A stretch of DNA of 64,000 nucleotides from Guillardia theta CCMP2712 (taxonomy: Eukaryota; Cryptophyceae; Pyrenomonadales; Geminigeraceae). Shown piece by piece: positions 34,403-45,656 of the stretch. The notes below the pieces were generated by a model that saw only the letters and a program-made list of their open reading frames with translations, was not told where the DNA came from and made no database searches. Position 1 is the stretch's first letter. Each line of letters opens with the position of its first letter. The stretch is from positions 98,703 through 162,702 of the forward strand of contig NW_005434532.1 of NCBI RefSeq assembly GCF_000315625.1, read 5' to 3'. The translations under genes and the position numbers were made by a program.

Positions 34403-35805
34403 GCTATGGGATATATCTCTCTGTTCCACTTGAGCGTTACTGTTGGAGATCATTCGCAGGAGGAGGCTTCTCCTTCGCTGAGCTCTTCGGGCAGTCGCGG
34501 GTGCTGGCGCTGGTGGGAGGAAGGTGCTTGCTTGATGCCTGCAAGGTTCTCGACTCTGACGAGGAAGATGATGTGTAGGCCCTCGCCGTGCGGCTTCTCG
34601 GAATCTTCCATCGTCTTGTGGGATGACGAGTCAAGCCGGCGGCTATGGGAGCTCAAGTTGTTCAGCCCCATCGTAGGCGTCATCACGCGGAGAGGGTTCC
34701 TCGCTGCGGTGCTGGAGAACAAGCTGGTCTTGTATAGGATAGCGCATGACTTCTCCTGGGTGAGGCTAGAGCGAAGTCTCGAAACCCTCGCCAACCCCTC
34801 GGGCATATGCACCATGAGCAGCCCTACGACCCTCAGCGCTTCCTCGGTGGTGGACAAGAACATCCCATGGCTGGTTGCTGCTTTCCCAAGCCTCAAGGAG
34901 GGAGGCATACGCCTTGCTCTCCGCAAGATGGACAAGGGGGGTGAGGGCGAAGTTTCTCTTCCTGCTTCCAGAGGCTCCAGGCCCGAGGAGGACAGATGGT
35001 TTGTTGTCACGCACGATGACGCCCACAAACATCCCATCGCTCACCTCGCGCTCAACCGAGACGGAAGTTACCTGGCATCTGCTTCACGGAGCGGCGAACT
35101 CATACGCTTGTGGGGAACTCAGCAAGGAACTTCGCTGGTGCTCATGCGAGAGCTGAGGCGAGGGTCTACCGCAGCTGCGATCTACTCCATCTCTTTTAGT
35201 GCCAAGTAGGAAACCCCCTTTCCACTCCTGCTGCTTTTTCTGCCTGGCATGAGAATGTTCTCGCAGGTCTGACATTCTGTGCTGCTCGAGCGACTCTGGG
35301 ACGGTTCATCTCTTCTCCCTCCAACCTGCTCAGAGCTCTTTGCATGCTCGCAGCAACTCGTATCTAATGCAGGTCAATCGCTCCCGTCCCCTTGTGCCTC
35401 CTGACTGGTTCCTCGCAGGCCGTGAACTCTGTGCAAAGTGGACAGAGAGGTTTTGCACAGGTGGCGTATCTTGTACTAGGATTTTCACCTGTTTGCTGAC
35501 CTTTTTGTTGCACTTCAGACGGAGATGAAGACAGGAGGAGCTCCAGTGCTCTGCGGGATCGGGAACTTCACGATAGAGAGGAGGCGCAGAAACGTCGTGA
35601 CGGAGAGACAGGAAGAGCGTCTCATCGTTGTGACGTCAACAGGAGAGGTAAGTTGTTGCGACCTCATCTATTCCCCTCATACCCACACGTACAGGTTTGC
35701 ACCTGCCTCCTCCCGCCGTCGACGGATCGAGACGGTTTCTTCAAGTTTGACAGCAGGAGATCAATCAACTTCGGCACGGAGGATATCTTGAGGTTCGATC
35801 GCTGA
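34403..35805 (+). CDS. ATG18: WIPI/Atg18-type PROPPIN (autophagy beta-propeller), 5' end not found
   Basis: Exons in phase: 34403-34523, 34579-35205, 35267-35372, 35419-35460, 35519-35647, 35695-35805; stop TGA. Signatures in family order: SFAELFGQSRVLALVGG, SSIVLWDD, AHKHPIAHLALNRDGSYLAS, the LRRG variant of the FRRG phosphoinositide-binding motif, YSISFSAKSDILCCSSDSGTVHLF, and RGFAQ. It should bind PI3P and PI(3,5)P2 on autophagosomal or endosomal membranes. The acceptor at 34401-34402 implies at least one upstream exon with the start and first blade. Identity as a PROPPIN is firm; the subtype (WIPI1/2 or WIPI3/4) is not. Confidence 0.85.
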
Positions 35806-36004
35806 ATGATCTGAGGGGGGAGAGGAGCTGACTGGTGAAGGGCAGCGACGATGAGTTTGTATCGGATGAGAGCGACGACCAAGAAGATGATGATTGAAAC
35901 TTTTCCCTCCTGCTCCTGCTCCTGCCCCTGCCCCTGCTCCTGCTCTTCTTCTTTCTCGCATCCACATATTGTTTTACCTTGACGTCTCCTTAGGACGAAG
36001 AGAT

Positions 36005-37440
36005 TCACTTTGCTGTATTATATTCTGTCGAAAATTTACATTGAAACACCCACGTCCACAGACCCCCCACCCCAACTTTCTCCCTGAGCGCGATCGACAT
36101 CGCACAGTTACTGTTGGAGCAGACGTTGCATGAAATCATCTGGAACTGCGAAGCCCTAAGGCAGCGAGGTCAGCAGCGGGGCGAGGAAGGGAAGGCAGCA
36201 CCTGTTGTCTTGCTTCCATCAACCGCTCGATCATCGTCGCTCGCGCTTGCAACAGATCAGCCTTGGCTTTCGTCTCCTCCGCTGCCTGCAAATTTCGTTC
36301 AGCCCTCCACCTCCCCTCTGAGCTCCAAGCCTACAGCTCGCTTCTCTTCCGCCACAAGTTTGCGCTCTGCCATCGCTCTTGCTTCCTGCTGGGAGTCAGG
36401 GGGAAACCTGCCAGGCCGGCAGCTCTGCTCATCACCTCTCGGTCGAAGATGGAAGGAGGAAACGAGAGCGCGTCGTCCACCACTGGTCTCTTGGATCCAC
36501 AAGGCGTCAACGGTGTCTGAAACACCTGCAGCTGTGTCATCATTTCTCGCCCCCCCTTGTCCTCCTGCACCTGGCGCATGGCGTCTTGACTCCGCTGACG
36601 CTGCTCTTCCCTACTCGGCCGTCCTCTAGCCGGCTCCTAACGGTGATACGTGAGGGGAAGCAGGAGAGACGAAGCTGCTTACGTGGCTCTGATGGTAGGC
36701 CTCCAACGCAACACACCTCCTCCATAGGCTGAAAAGAGGATCAAGACAGATAGAGCAAACGAGGATGTTGGACCCGTCCATCTCAGTCTCAGCAGGAGCC
36801 GGTTCTCCTGCCTCCATTCTCCGTCTCGACTCTTCCTATCCGCATGTGACCAACAGACAATGAGCGAGTCTGATTCAACCTTCCAGGCCTTGAGCCCTTC
36901 GTTAAACTTCTCCTTCGCTGTCCCGATCTGAATGCCGTACATCAAGAAACTGCAGTTTGCACACAGCGAAACCTTGAGAGCTCCTTTGCCGTGAATCTGA
37001 AAGATTTCCTGCTGGTTGAGACTTTCAACGAGGTCTGTCCATGCTTTCCCCTTGCCATCATGTCAGTGAACAAGTCAACCCCACCAGTCCAAGTCACTTG
37101 TTGGCCATGCTCGAATACTCTGCCATCGTGCGCTACTGCTCTCAAGATCTCCAGGAGCCTGAGAAGAGAAACAAGGGAGTCAGGGAAGGTCACAAGAACA
37201 TGGTCGTGCTGTACACCTTCTCCGCCCTATCTCTCTTTCAAATCGCTGATCGAACTATCAGTCTACTGACACAGGCAACTCCACCCCCTCACCAGTCGCG
37301 GTTCAACCAGCTTCCCCCCAGGAGCATCCTGTCAATGACTTCAGCAAGACTTTAACACAAGCGTCCAATGTTCTTCTCACCATGGATCCCTGCACGTACG
37401 CTGGTTGCGACGGGCTCTGAACATACGTAGCTTGCTGCAT
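36005..37440 (-). CDS. coiled-coil protein with paired cysteines, function unknown
   Basis: Exons: 37381-37440 (start MQQATYVQSPS), 37293-37328, 37098-37158, 36880-37034, 36683-36811, 36436-36633, 36311-36385, 36202-36285, 36005-36145; 312 residues, stop TGA. The N-terminal third carries Cys pairs (SLCANCSF; ILVCSICLDPL), possibly a small zinc site. The rest is a long charged coiled coil (EARAMAERKLVAEEKRA; AEETKAKADLLQARATMIERL). Junction 36311/36285 would be a 25-base intron. The alternative is a frameshift or a longer intron (36318-36435) that uses the other frame. No family recognised. Confidence 0.55.
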
Positions 37441-37684
37441 GGAAGCAGATAGTTCGAAACTTCCAGTAGTATGAGGGCGATGAGTGAAAGGCCGGCAAAA
37501 CCCCTTTTCAAACAATTAAATACAAATCGGCGGATTTCATTGCTGTGCGCGAAAATGCAAGGACGGGGAGATAGGAGGTGGGCGCGGCAGGAGAGAGGGA
37601 GGGAGGAGATCATGTGAGATGATACTGTCGATGAGAGAAACACTGAGCACGAGATGATCTGAAGTCTGACAAGGAGCCAGAGAC

Positions 37685-40600
37685 ATGCAGTCTGAAGAAG
37701 GTGACCTCGTTTGCTTCGACTGCAGCAACTGATGTTTGCCTTGAAAGGATCAGGTAGCACGCGAACCATTGGTGAAGCTCAGCTACTGTTCTGGGTTCAG
37801 GTTCGAAGACTTACGACAACTCGTAGCAAGTGACTCTCTTGCAGCGAATGATGGACTTGAAAGAGGAGCCTAGCGTCGACATGTTTCGAGACGGCTCTAT
37901 GTTTCTCAGCATTCTACGTCGCATGCTGGGCGAAGACGTTGGTATGCGATGCCTCCTATCCCGTACCGATTGTTTACTGCAGGACAACATCATTCGCGCG
38001 CTTGAGGCAGGGGTCAGCTCTCCTGCCCGCACGCAAGAGCAGGTTCTGCAAAATCTGCTAATGATAGAGGCGATGCTGCGAGAGGAGATAGGACACGTCG
38101 ATCAAGTCGAGGTGATGGAAGTCTATCAAGGAAGACGAGAAGCGATCGCCACTATCCTTCTTGCACTCTACCAGCTTTACTGCAAGAGATGCACCACTGA
38201 AGTGAAACGCGTTCGCGTGCGATCAAGAAAAGGTATCAAGCCGCATGATACCAGTATTAGCCGACAGGCGGAGCCGGCATGGGACGAGGCGGCAGAAGGG
38301 AGTGCACTGAGCTTACCGGCGAGTTTCGCATCCTCCCTTGGCTCTGACCAGACGCCTGCTAAGATTCTTGCTCATGCTCGCTGGTCGACGTCATGGCTTG
38401 CTGCATGCTCGCCAAAGTTTCAGAGGTCGTTTGTGATCGCGCGTGTTGCTCTGACTTGCCTCTTCTCAGGTCCTTATGTCCTCCTTCCATCATGACCCTG
38501 TGGGATCACGTGAAAGATGATGTTCACCGCGATCACTTCAACTTGCAGAGCATGCAGGGCAGTGACTTGCAAGCTGTGTGGGGGGAGGGCCGCTGGTTCT
38601 CCCGAGCCTGCATGTCGGCAGCTCTATACGCCGTCTTGCTTCACTCGCTCGGGGAAGATGTTGATGTCAGTGAGGCTGAAGATCGAGGAAAGCTGAGGCT
38701 CGTGGTCAACCACTTGCAGGCTTGCGGTGTCAAGGTTCGACTGCTCGTTTGCTCACTTGAGCGATTCCGCTAGCCTGACTGCCGGCCCCAGGTGAAGCTG
38801 GTCGCGCACGCCGACGTTGAGGAAGAAGAAGTATACAAGTCTGCGGGGGCTCATGCGGCGATCCTGGACGGAGTCGCGATGATTTTCATCCGATCGTTCC
38901 TGTCAGTCGAGCAGATCCACCAGCAAACGGTTTCACTGTGGAAGAATTTCACAGAGAACCACCCGCAGGAGGCGAGCAGGAGTGAATTTCGAGCTGAGAA
39001 ACCTTTGGACCTTGAAGACGCGCTTGCCATGTGGATGTCTTGTGAATTGCAACTCTGCAGACATTCAAACCTCCCGGTAGTCCGCCAGCTGTTCGACCAG
39101 CTGTTCAACTCCAACACTTCGAGCACCGTTGAGGAGCTTCAGATGGACATCAGCGACGGCAAAGCTCTTCTTCTTGTCTTGTCGTCTCATGCTCCTGACC
39201 TGGTCACGTCGGCATTACCTTCTGACATGCTCGCAAGAGGTGAAGAGGAGGGAGGAGGAGCTGCCGGGCGGTCGACAAGGACCAAGTCTCTTCTTGTCCT
39301 TGCCTCCCTCAAGGTCTGTGCGAAGCTGCAGCTTCTGTCTAGCAGCGTCTTTGATAATGTGAACACGCATGCTCCTCCTCACCTGCATGTTCTCCTGCAA
39401 GCGCCAGACCTTGTGTTCGTCTCCTCCGCCATGAAGCCGCTGGTTCTTCTTTTCCTTTCGCTCCTCCATGTGAAGCTCTCGGGAAATCGACAGGCGGAGG
39501 GGAAGAATGAGTCAGCAGCAGGGCCCTCAGACAGCGGCAGAAAGACGCAAGATGAGCTTCTGCTAGGAAGCACTATCGGGGGATCGAACTTGGTCTTGCA
39601 GCCCCTGCAGATGTCAAACTCGTTGCGAACGCCGCACAAGCAGTTGACGTCTGCGATTGAGAGTGTCAGCAACAGCTCTCAGAGTCAGAGCTCTCCTGCC
39701 AGCCTGCGAGGCGCGGGAGGTAGCGGATCTTCTCCCTCCTCCCAGCAGAGGACCAGCAGCGGGTTGTCGGAAGTTCTCATTATCCAGAGCCCGACGCAGA
39801 GCGAGCAATCGGAGCCCTCAGCCTCTCCCAGCTACCTTGACGAGTCATCCTCCTCCCCTTTGCCCGCTCCCACCTGGCGCACGTCATCTCCCTATCTGCT
39901 CGCTGGTGGAGAGCAGCAGGAGAAGTCAAGCGGCGCTCTCGATCAATCGGGAGGAAGCTCGAGAGCTGGAGGAGTTGCTCCGGTTGAGCTGGAGGAGCAG
40001 CTTAAACAGCAGCAGGACGAGAATGTGAACGTCAGGAATCAACAGAAAGAAGAGGAGGAACAGGAGCGGGGACAGGAACAGGAACAGGAGGAGTCTGGAA
40101 ATGGGCAGGAGAATGCAAAAGAGGAGGAGGAGGAGGAGGAGGAGGAGGAGGATCAACAGGATGGGGAAGAAAGGTTGGAAGAAGCGAAGCTGATTGCCAG
40201 AAGAGAGACTTGGTCGCCTCGACTTGATCTCAGCAGAAAATCAGACGGGGGGGAGCAAGTGGTGCAAATGAGAGCCAGCGAGGAAGGAGGACACGAGGAG
40301 CCTGAAATAATGCGACAAAGTTGGAAGATCGAGGAGTTTTCAAATGAGCAATGTGATGACACAGAGAAAGAGTTGCCGTCACTGTCTACTTCCCTCAGCT
40401 CATCGTTCAAAAGTTCGAGATTGGCGTCTCAAGACTCGAGCTCTGACGTGCGAGACCTGATGCGTGCACAAACGTTCAACCAACACAAGACTGACGGAGG
40501 TCAAGATGAAAGTAGAAACCATGACGACGATCGTGATTTTGACAACAAACATTATGATGGTGGTGATGAAAATGTTTCTTTGGTTCGAGATGGTGGAGAT

Positions 40601-41699
40601 TCGACAATTGACAAGCAAAGAGATACGACGAATGTGTTGGATGATAATTACCTTTATGTCCAAGAAGACAGCATACGACAAGACGAGGAGACCTCAAAGG
40701 GTCTCCGTACCAGCAGAATCGGTGGAGAGGAGGATGTTGCAGATGAAGGACAGGAAGAAAGCAACATTAGAAGTGACATGAAGGAGACTCTTGAGACTTC
40801 AGGGCCTACAGTACAGGATGAAGCAGCTGATTTGACGCCACCGAGCCGTCATCCTCCTAGGGAGCAACACGCATATGACGATAGCGCGAGGATCTCAGGG
40901 AGCCTGGAAGGCAAGGTTTGTTCCGTTGCTTTTGACGATGATCGGCGACATGGTGAGAAGCATGTGTGTGTCTCATCAGAACAAGAGGAGGAGGAGATGG
41001 ATCAAGCTCAAGATAACGAGAATGATGTTGATACACTTGGCAACGTCCCTACCACGTTCGAAGCTGTGCAGGAAATCCAGACAATACAAGATGAAGATGA
41101 AAAGAAGAAAGTTTCTGCACTTTCGAGAGAGCTAGTCGTAGCTGATGACCTTCAAGGGCTTGATGGTGAAGGCAAAGAGACAAGTCAAGTTGACTCTTGT
41201 GCGGACATATCAGCGGATGTTCATCAGGAAGGGAAGGACGAGGGCAACGACTCGCTGCTGTCGGTTTGGAATTCGCAGGGCAACATCTTGAAGGACCTTC
41301 AGCTCACTCGACTGTCCCTGCGCTTGTCCGAGGCTCCTCGCGATGTTCCGCGGACTTTCGAGGATGTAAGAGAAGAAGGCGAAGTAGAATCGAGCGAGTC
41401 ACCTGCCGTCCTGCCGCCTTCCGACACTCTTGCGACCATGGACGGAGAGGAAGGAGGATCATACAGCGATGAAGGACAGGAGCAAGATGAAGCGCTTGTA
41501 AATGAGGAGGAGGTAGACGACGGTGATCAAGGCCGTAAGGAGAGCGCTGGAAAAATTGCGGAGGAACAAGTTACGACGAAGGCGGAAGAAGAAGATGAGG
41601 AGGAAGAATTGAACTATCAAGGCCTTGATACAGAAGTGCAAGAAATGGTCAAGGAGGAGGAGAATGAGGAGGAGGAGGAGGAGGAGGAGGAGCAGGAGG

Positions 41700-41731
<32 letters not shown>

Positions 41732-42628
41732 CAGCAGCTTGAAGTGCCTGTGGAGCTATTCGACGAGGGCAAAGGAGGGAATGGAGAGGAAATGGACGAG
41801 GGTGACAGATTGCTTCATCAGGGTACTCCTAGGGAAGAGAGAGATTCCGTGACAGAGGAAGAGGAGGAGGCGGAGGAGGTGGCAGCGGTGGCGGGGAGGA
41901 GGAAGAGGAAGAGGCAATGGTGAATGAGGAGGAGGCGGGGAGAGGAAAGGAGGAGGAGGAGGAGGAGGAGGAGGAGGAGGAGGAGGAGGAGGAGAGGGAA
42001 AAGGAGTATGATGCACGTGATTGTTCCTCTGCGCATGAAGCCTCGTTGACCTCAGGAAGGGATGATAAGGTCGAGTTGCTCCTTCTACCTCAGTCTCCTC
42101 ACTTGTTGTCTGCAGTCGCAAGTCAGGGAGATGGAGATTGAAAGTCATTCTCGTAGAGACCTGACGACGGAGGACTGGCAAGCAAGTCTTCACGTCGAGG
42201 AGGGGGAGGACGAGGAGGAGGAGATAGTGAAGAAGGAGGACACGGAGGAAGAAATGGAGGAGCAGGAGGAGCAGGAGGAGGATAGGCAGCGAGTGCTCTC
42301 CTCGTATGGACGGCTTGCTACGGATGTGTCAGGAGGTGCCGGCATGGAGCAGAAGCATCGAGCTGAGGAGGGAGATGCGATGCTGAGCAAGCAAGGAAAC
42401 GCTCCTCAGACCCCAGAGATCAAGAAGCGACATGTTGGCGCAGTCAGGGAGACCAAGAGGCAGCAAGAGTCTTGGATCGGCGAGTGTCAGCTAGTTATGT
42501 GATAGGATTGTGATTTTTCGGTTGACAGGAGCTGGAGCAGATCGGAACGATACTGTCGCTCGTCCATCCACCGCTCCCGGGAAAGTTTCTTCAGCACACA
42601 ATGGGGCAGAACAGGTAAAACTTGCCAG

Positions 42629-42699
<71 letters not shown>

Positions 42700-45595
42700 T
42701 CTTTTCTTCTTGTTTTTTCGTGCTCAAGCTGAAATCTCGCATCAGGGATCTGTGCTTCCTGGAGGAAAAGATCAAAGGAAGCTGAGACTTGAGCTACAGC
42801 AGGAAAGAGTTTTCTTGATTTTTCTTGAATACCATCCCTCTCTGTCCTTCGAGCTCTCTTCGCCTGATGCCGTCAGTGTCTCACTTTGCTGAAAGCTGAG
42901 ATTCGATTGCTTTTGCATATAGAGTGATCAAAGCACATGATGTTGTTGTTTTCCTTGTGATCTTTGAATGTTGTTGTCCTGGTGTTGGATTCTGTAAACC
43001 CTTATCTTGATTTCTCCTCGAGTCTGTTCCATCAGTTTGTGAAATCTTTCTGTCAGGCGCAAAGAGACATCGAGAGATCTCGAGCTGCAGCTGAAAAGGT
43101 TTCTGTCCCCAGCTGACTTCCAGTTGCTGAACCCTGTCTCAGGAGCGAGCAGAGCTGCGCAAGAGGATAGGACGAGAAGCCTTCCAGCTCCTGCTGGGCA
43201 TGCAAGAGGAGGCCGGCCAAGATGTGCGGGAGGCGCAGCAGGAGAGTCGCTGCCTTGATGATGAGCGAGAGTGCGAGGAGATGGAGGCAGGGGAGGAGGA
43301 GAAGGCAGGGGAGGAGGAGAGAAGAGGTCAACTGATCCCGATGTTATCATCCGAAGCTGGAGATGACGACAGAGCACGGAGCGTACGACAGGAGCGTGAG
43401 ATGATAGAGGAGGAGGAGGAGGAGGAGGAGGAGGAGGAGGAGGAGGAAAAGGAGCATGAGAAGGGTTTGGATAAGGGGATGCATGCTGCCAGAACAACAA
43501 CCAGATTCGAAAGACACGAAGAAAACATCAGTGAACGCTCTCCTCCAAGCTTGCTGCAAGTATGTTTCTAGATGTTTCTTGAATAACTTTGTCATTACGA
43601 TGTACATGTTCTGTTGATTAATTGATTTTATGATTTCTTACAGGAATCGTCCCAGATGCATTCGTCACATCAAAGCGAAGTCAGTGAAAGAATGTCGCCT
43701 TCCAGAACTTCGCGAGTAGCTTTGATCACTTGCTTTGTGTTTGCAAACTCAACTACATGTCAGAACCGTATCGATCATGACGTCACTGCAGCTTCTGGTG
43801 ATTGTCAAAACGTCTTCTTTCTTTTCCTGCTTATCCTTGCTCAGATCGTTTCCTGTCGCTGAGCTCCATCCGTGAAGAGCGTGAAGGACACAGGGAGGAT
43901 GAGCTTGTGTCGGAGGAGAGAGGAGGAGCAGGTGAAGGGAGGGAGTCCAGCCGGCCCGCTGCTCATGGCGCCTCAGGCTCGCGTCAGTTGTCGGAAAGGT
44001 CGAGCTCCAAGTAGGAGGAGCCGCATGAGTCTCGCACTGACAGAAGCTCGCGCAGGAAACAAGCTTGGTCGCAAGAGATTCTCCTCCCTCCCCAACCTCG
44101 AGATCAGGATGAAATCGACAAGTCAAGGTCCTGGAGGATGCAGCTCAAAAGCATTCTTTCCTCCTCCTCCTCTCCGTGTGCTCCTACAGACGCCTCCATC
44201 GGCTCTGCAGCCCTGCCACGTGCTCCCAATGTTACGGAGCCGTTGATGGGGTCAGAAGCGAAACAGAGCAGGCGAGCATGATGATGTCCGAGCAAGGCTA
44301 TTTCTTGCAGGGCGCAGGAGCCTTCGAGATCTGAGCGAGGGGAGGAGGAGGCGACTGAGAGCGATAGCGTGGAGGAACGCAGGCTGCAGAAGTTCCTTGC
44401 GCTGAGGAGGAGGAGGGAGGAGGACGCGCAGATGAGAAAGCAGAGCTCGATGACCAACAGCTCGGGCCCGTCGGTGAGCAAGAGGACCGTGACTCCAGCA
44501 GGAGCCTCCGCCAGCAGGTCTGTCGGTGAAGTTGGGGTGCAGTTGGCGAGGTGAAGGAAATGTTGGCAGGCATTCAAACAAGAAGATCATTCGCAATGCC
44601 ATCGCTCATGTCTGTCTCGTCGCGGTTCGCTTCCACTCCCTCTCTCTTGGTCTCCTTTGAAGCTCTACCTATGTTCTATCTCCTTGACACTTTCCTCGCT
44701 CTCAACCCTTCCCCTCCTCCTCCTCCCTCTCAACCCTTTCCCCCTTCCTCGATCTGAGACCTGCTCTCCTCGCGGTCTCAATGTCTCCTCGATCCTCTGC
44801 TCGCTGGTTCAAAGGTCTGACTCGATCGCAGGTCGTGGAGCACAAGAAGCGCGATGCTGTCCTCGGCCTGCTGGACTCCTGTGGCAGCGAGACCGCAAAC
44901 TTCTGCATCCTCCTCGTGCGAGACCCAAATCTCCGATACAGGTTGAGATAACATGTGATGATGAGAGGCAGAGGCAGAGGCAGATGGAGTGTGAGGACGA
45001 GGAAAGGGTTTCAAAGTGATCGTTCTCTTGATAGAGGTCTCTATTCCGTCGATCTTGTGGAGAGCCGAGCACAGCTTTTGAGTGGGACAGGTCCCAAGGT
45101 AAAACTCTGAGGGTAGAGGAGTTGAAGGGGTGCAAGGGAGGGCGGGGGGAGCAGAAGGGGAGCAGGAGGGGGAGCAGAAGGGGGGATTGGGGGAGGGGGA
45201 GAAGAAGGGAGAGGAGGAGGGGGAGGAAGGAGTGGAGGTGTTGTGGACTAAGTTGCATGGCAAGTTCGTTACAGTCGACATGATACGCGAGTTCCTCAAG
45301 TACGACTCAGGTGAGGGGATGTGAAGGCGAAGAAAGCATGAAAGTAGACTAGAGAAAACAGAGGTCATGGTGAACGAGGCAGAGAGGGAGGGAGGGAGGG
45401 AGGGAGGGAGGGAGGGAGGGAGGGAGGGAGGGAGGGAGGGAGGGAGGGGAACTTAAGTTGGAGGGTCAGATGAGGAAGGAGTGAAGCTGTGCTGCAGGTA
45501 CCAAATCGTTCCGGGTGCTGGAGACGAGAGACTTCAGCTCGTCTGTAGATGGAGTAGTTTTACATCCGATGACTTACAAATCAGTTAAGATATAA
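37685..45595 (+). CDS. CAMSAP/patronin homologue (CH domain and CKK microtubule minus-end domain)
   Basis: Large multi-exon gene. Firm exons: 37845-38425, 38470-38734, 38792-41878 and the last five (exon ending about 44621; 44832-44941, 45035-45098, 45253-45310, 45498-45595, stop TAA). The N-terminal half has calponin-homology character (FRDGSMFLSILRRMLGEDV; MDISDGKALLLVLSSHAPDL). The centre is ~800 residues of acidic disorder and coiled coil. The C-terminus is a CKK domain: NKKIIRNAIAHVCLVA, ETANFCILLVRD, RGLYSVDLVESRAQLLSGTGPK, MIREFLKYDS. CKK caps microtubule minus ends, so this protein should stabilise non-centrosomal minus ends. Probable short 5' exons are 37685-37700, 37726-37753 and 37801-37822; several internal introns (42494-42528, 44551-44569) look extremely short. 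Exon structure from 41879 to 44550 is provisional. Confidence 0.8.
42628..42705. repeat. (CTCCTG)n microsatellite in a CAMSAP intron
   Basis: About twelve CTCCTG units directly after the donor at 42615, followed by a T-rich acceptor. Pyrimidine-rich on the gene's sense strand. Confidence 0.92.
45384..45449. repeat. (GGGA)n microsatellite in the last CAMSAP intron
   Basis: About sixteen GGGA units in the intron 45311-45497. Unlike most others in the window it is purine-rich on the sense strand. Confidence 0.95.
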
Positions 45596-45656
45596 GGTTT
45601 TAGTTTAGCAGGAAGGAAACGGAGAGGCATCGCTGGCTACAACTCTACCTCTTTTA

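Noticed and set aside
40119-40150. Poly-Glu runs in the CAMSAP gene as a microsatellite artefact
   Set aside because: They sit in a long open exon with normal coding sequence on both sides and fit the acidic linker of the protein.
44012-44020. Stop-codon reassignment (TAG read as Gln), suggested by in-frame TAGs flanked by coding sequence here and near 36360
   Set aside because: TAG ends several other genes in the window (8409-8411, 9160-9162, 50622-50624), and short introns explain the cases.
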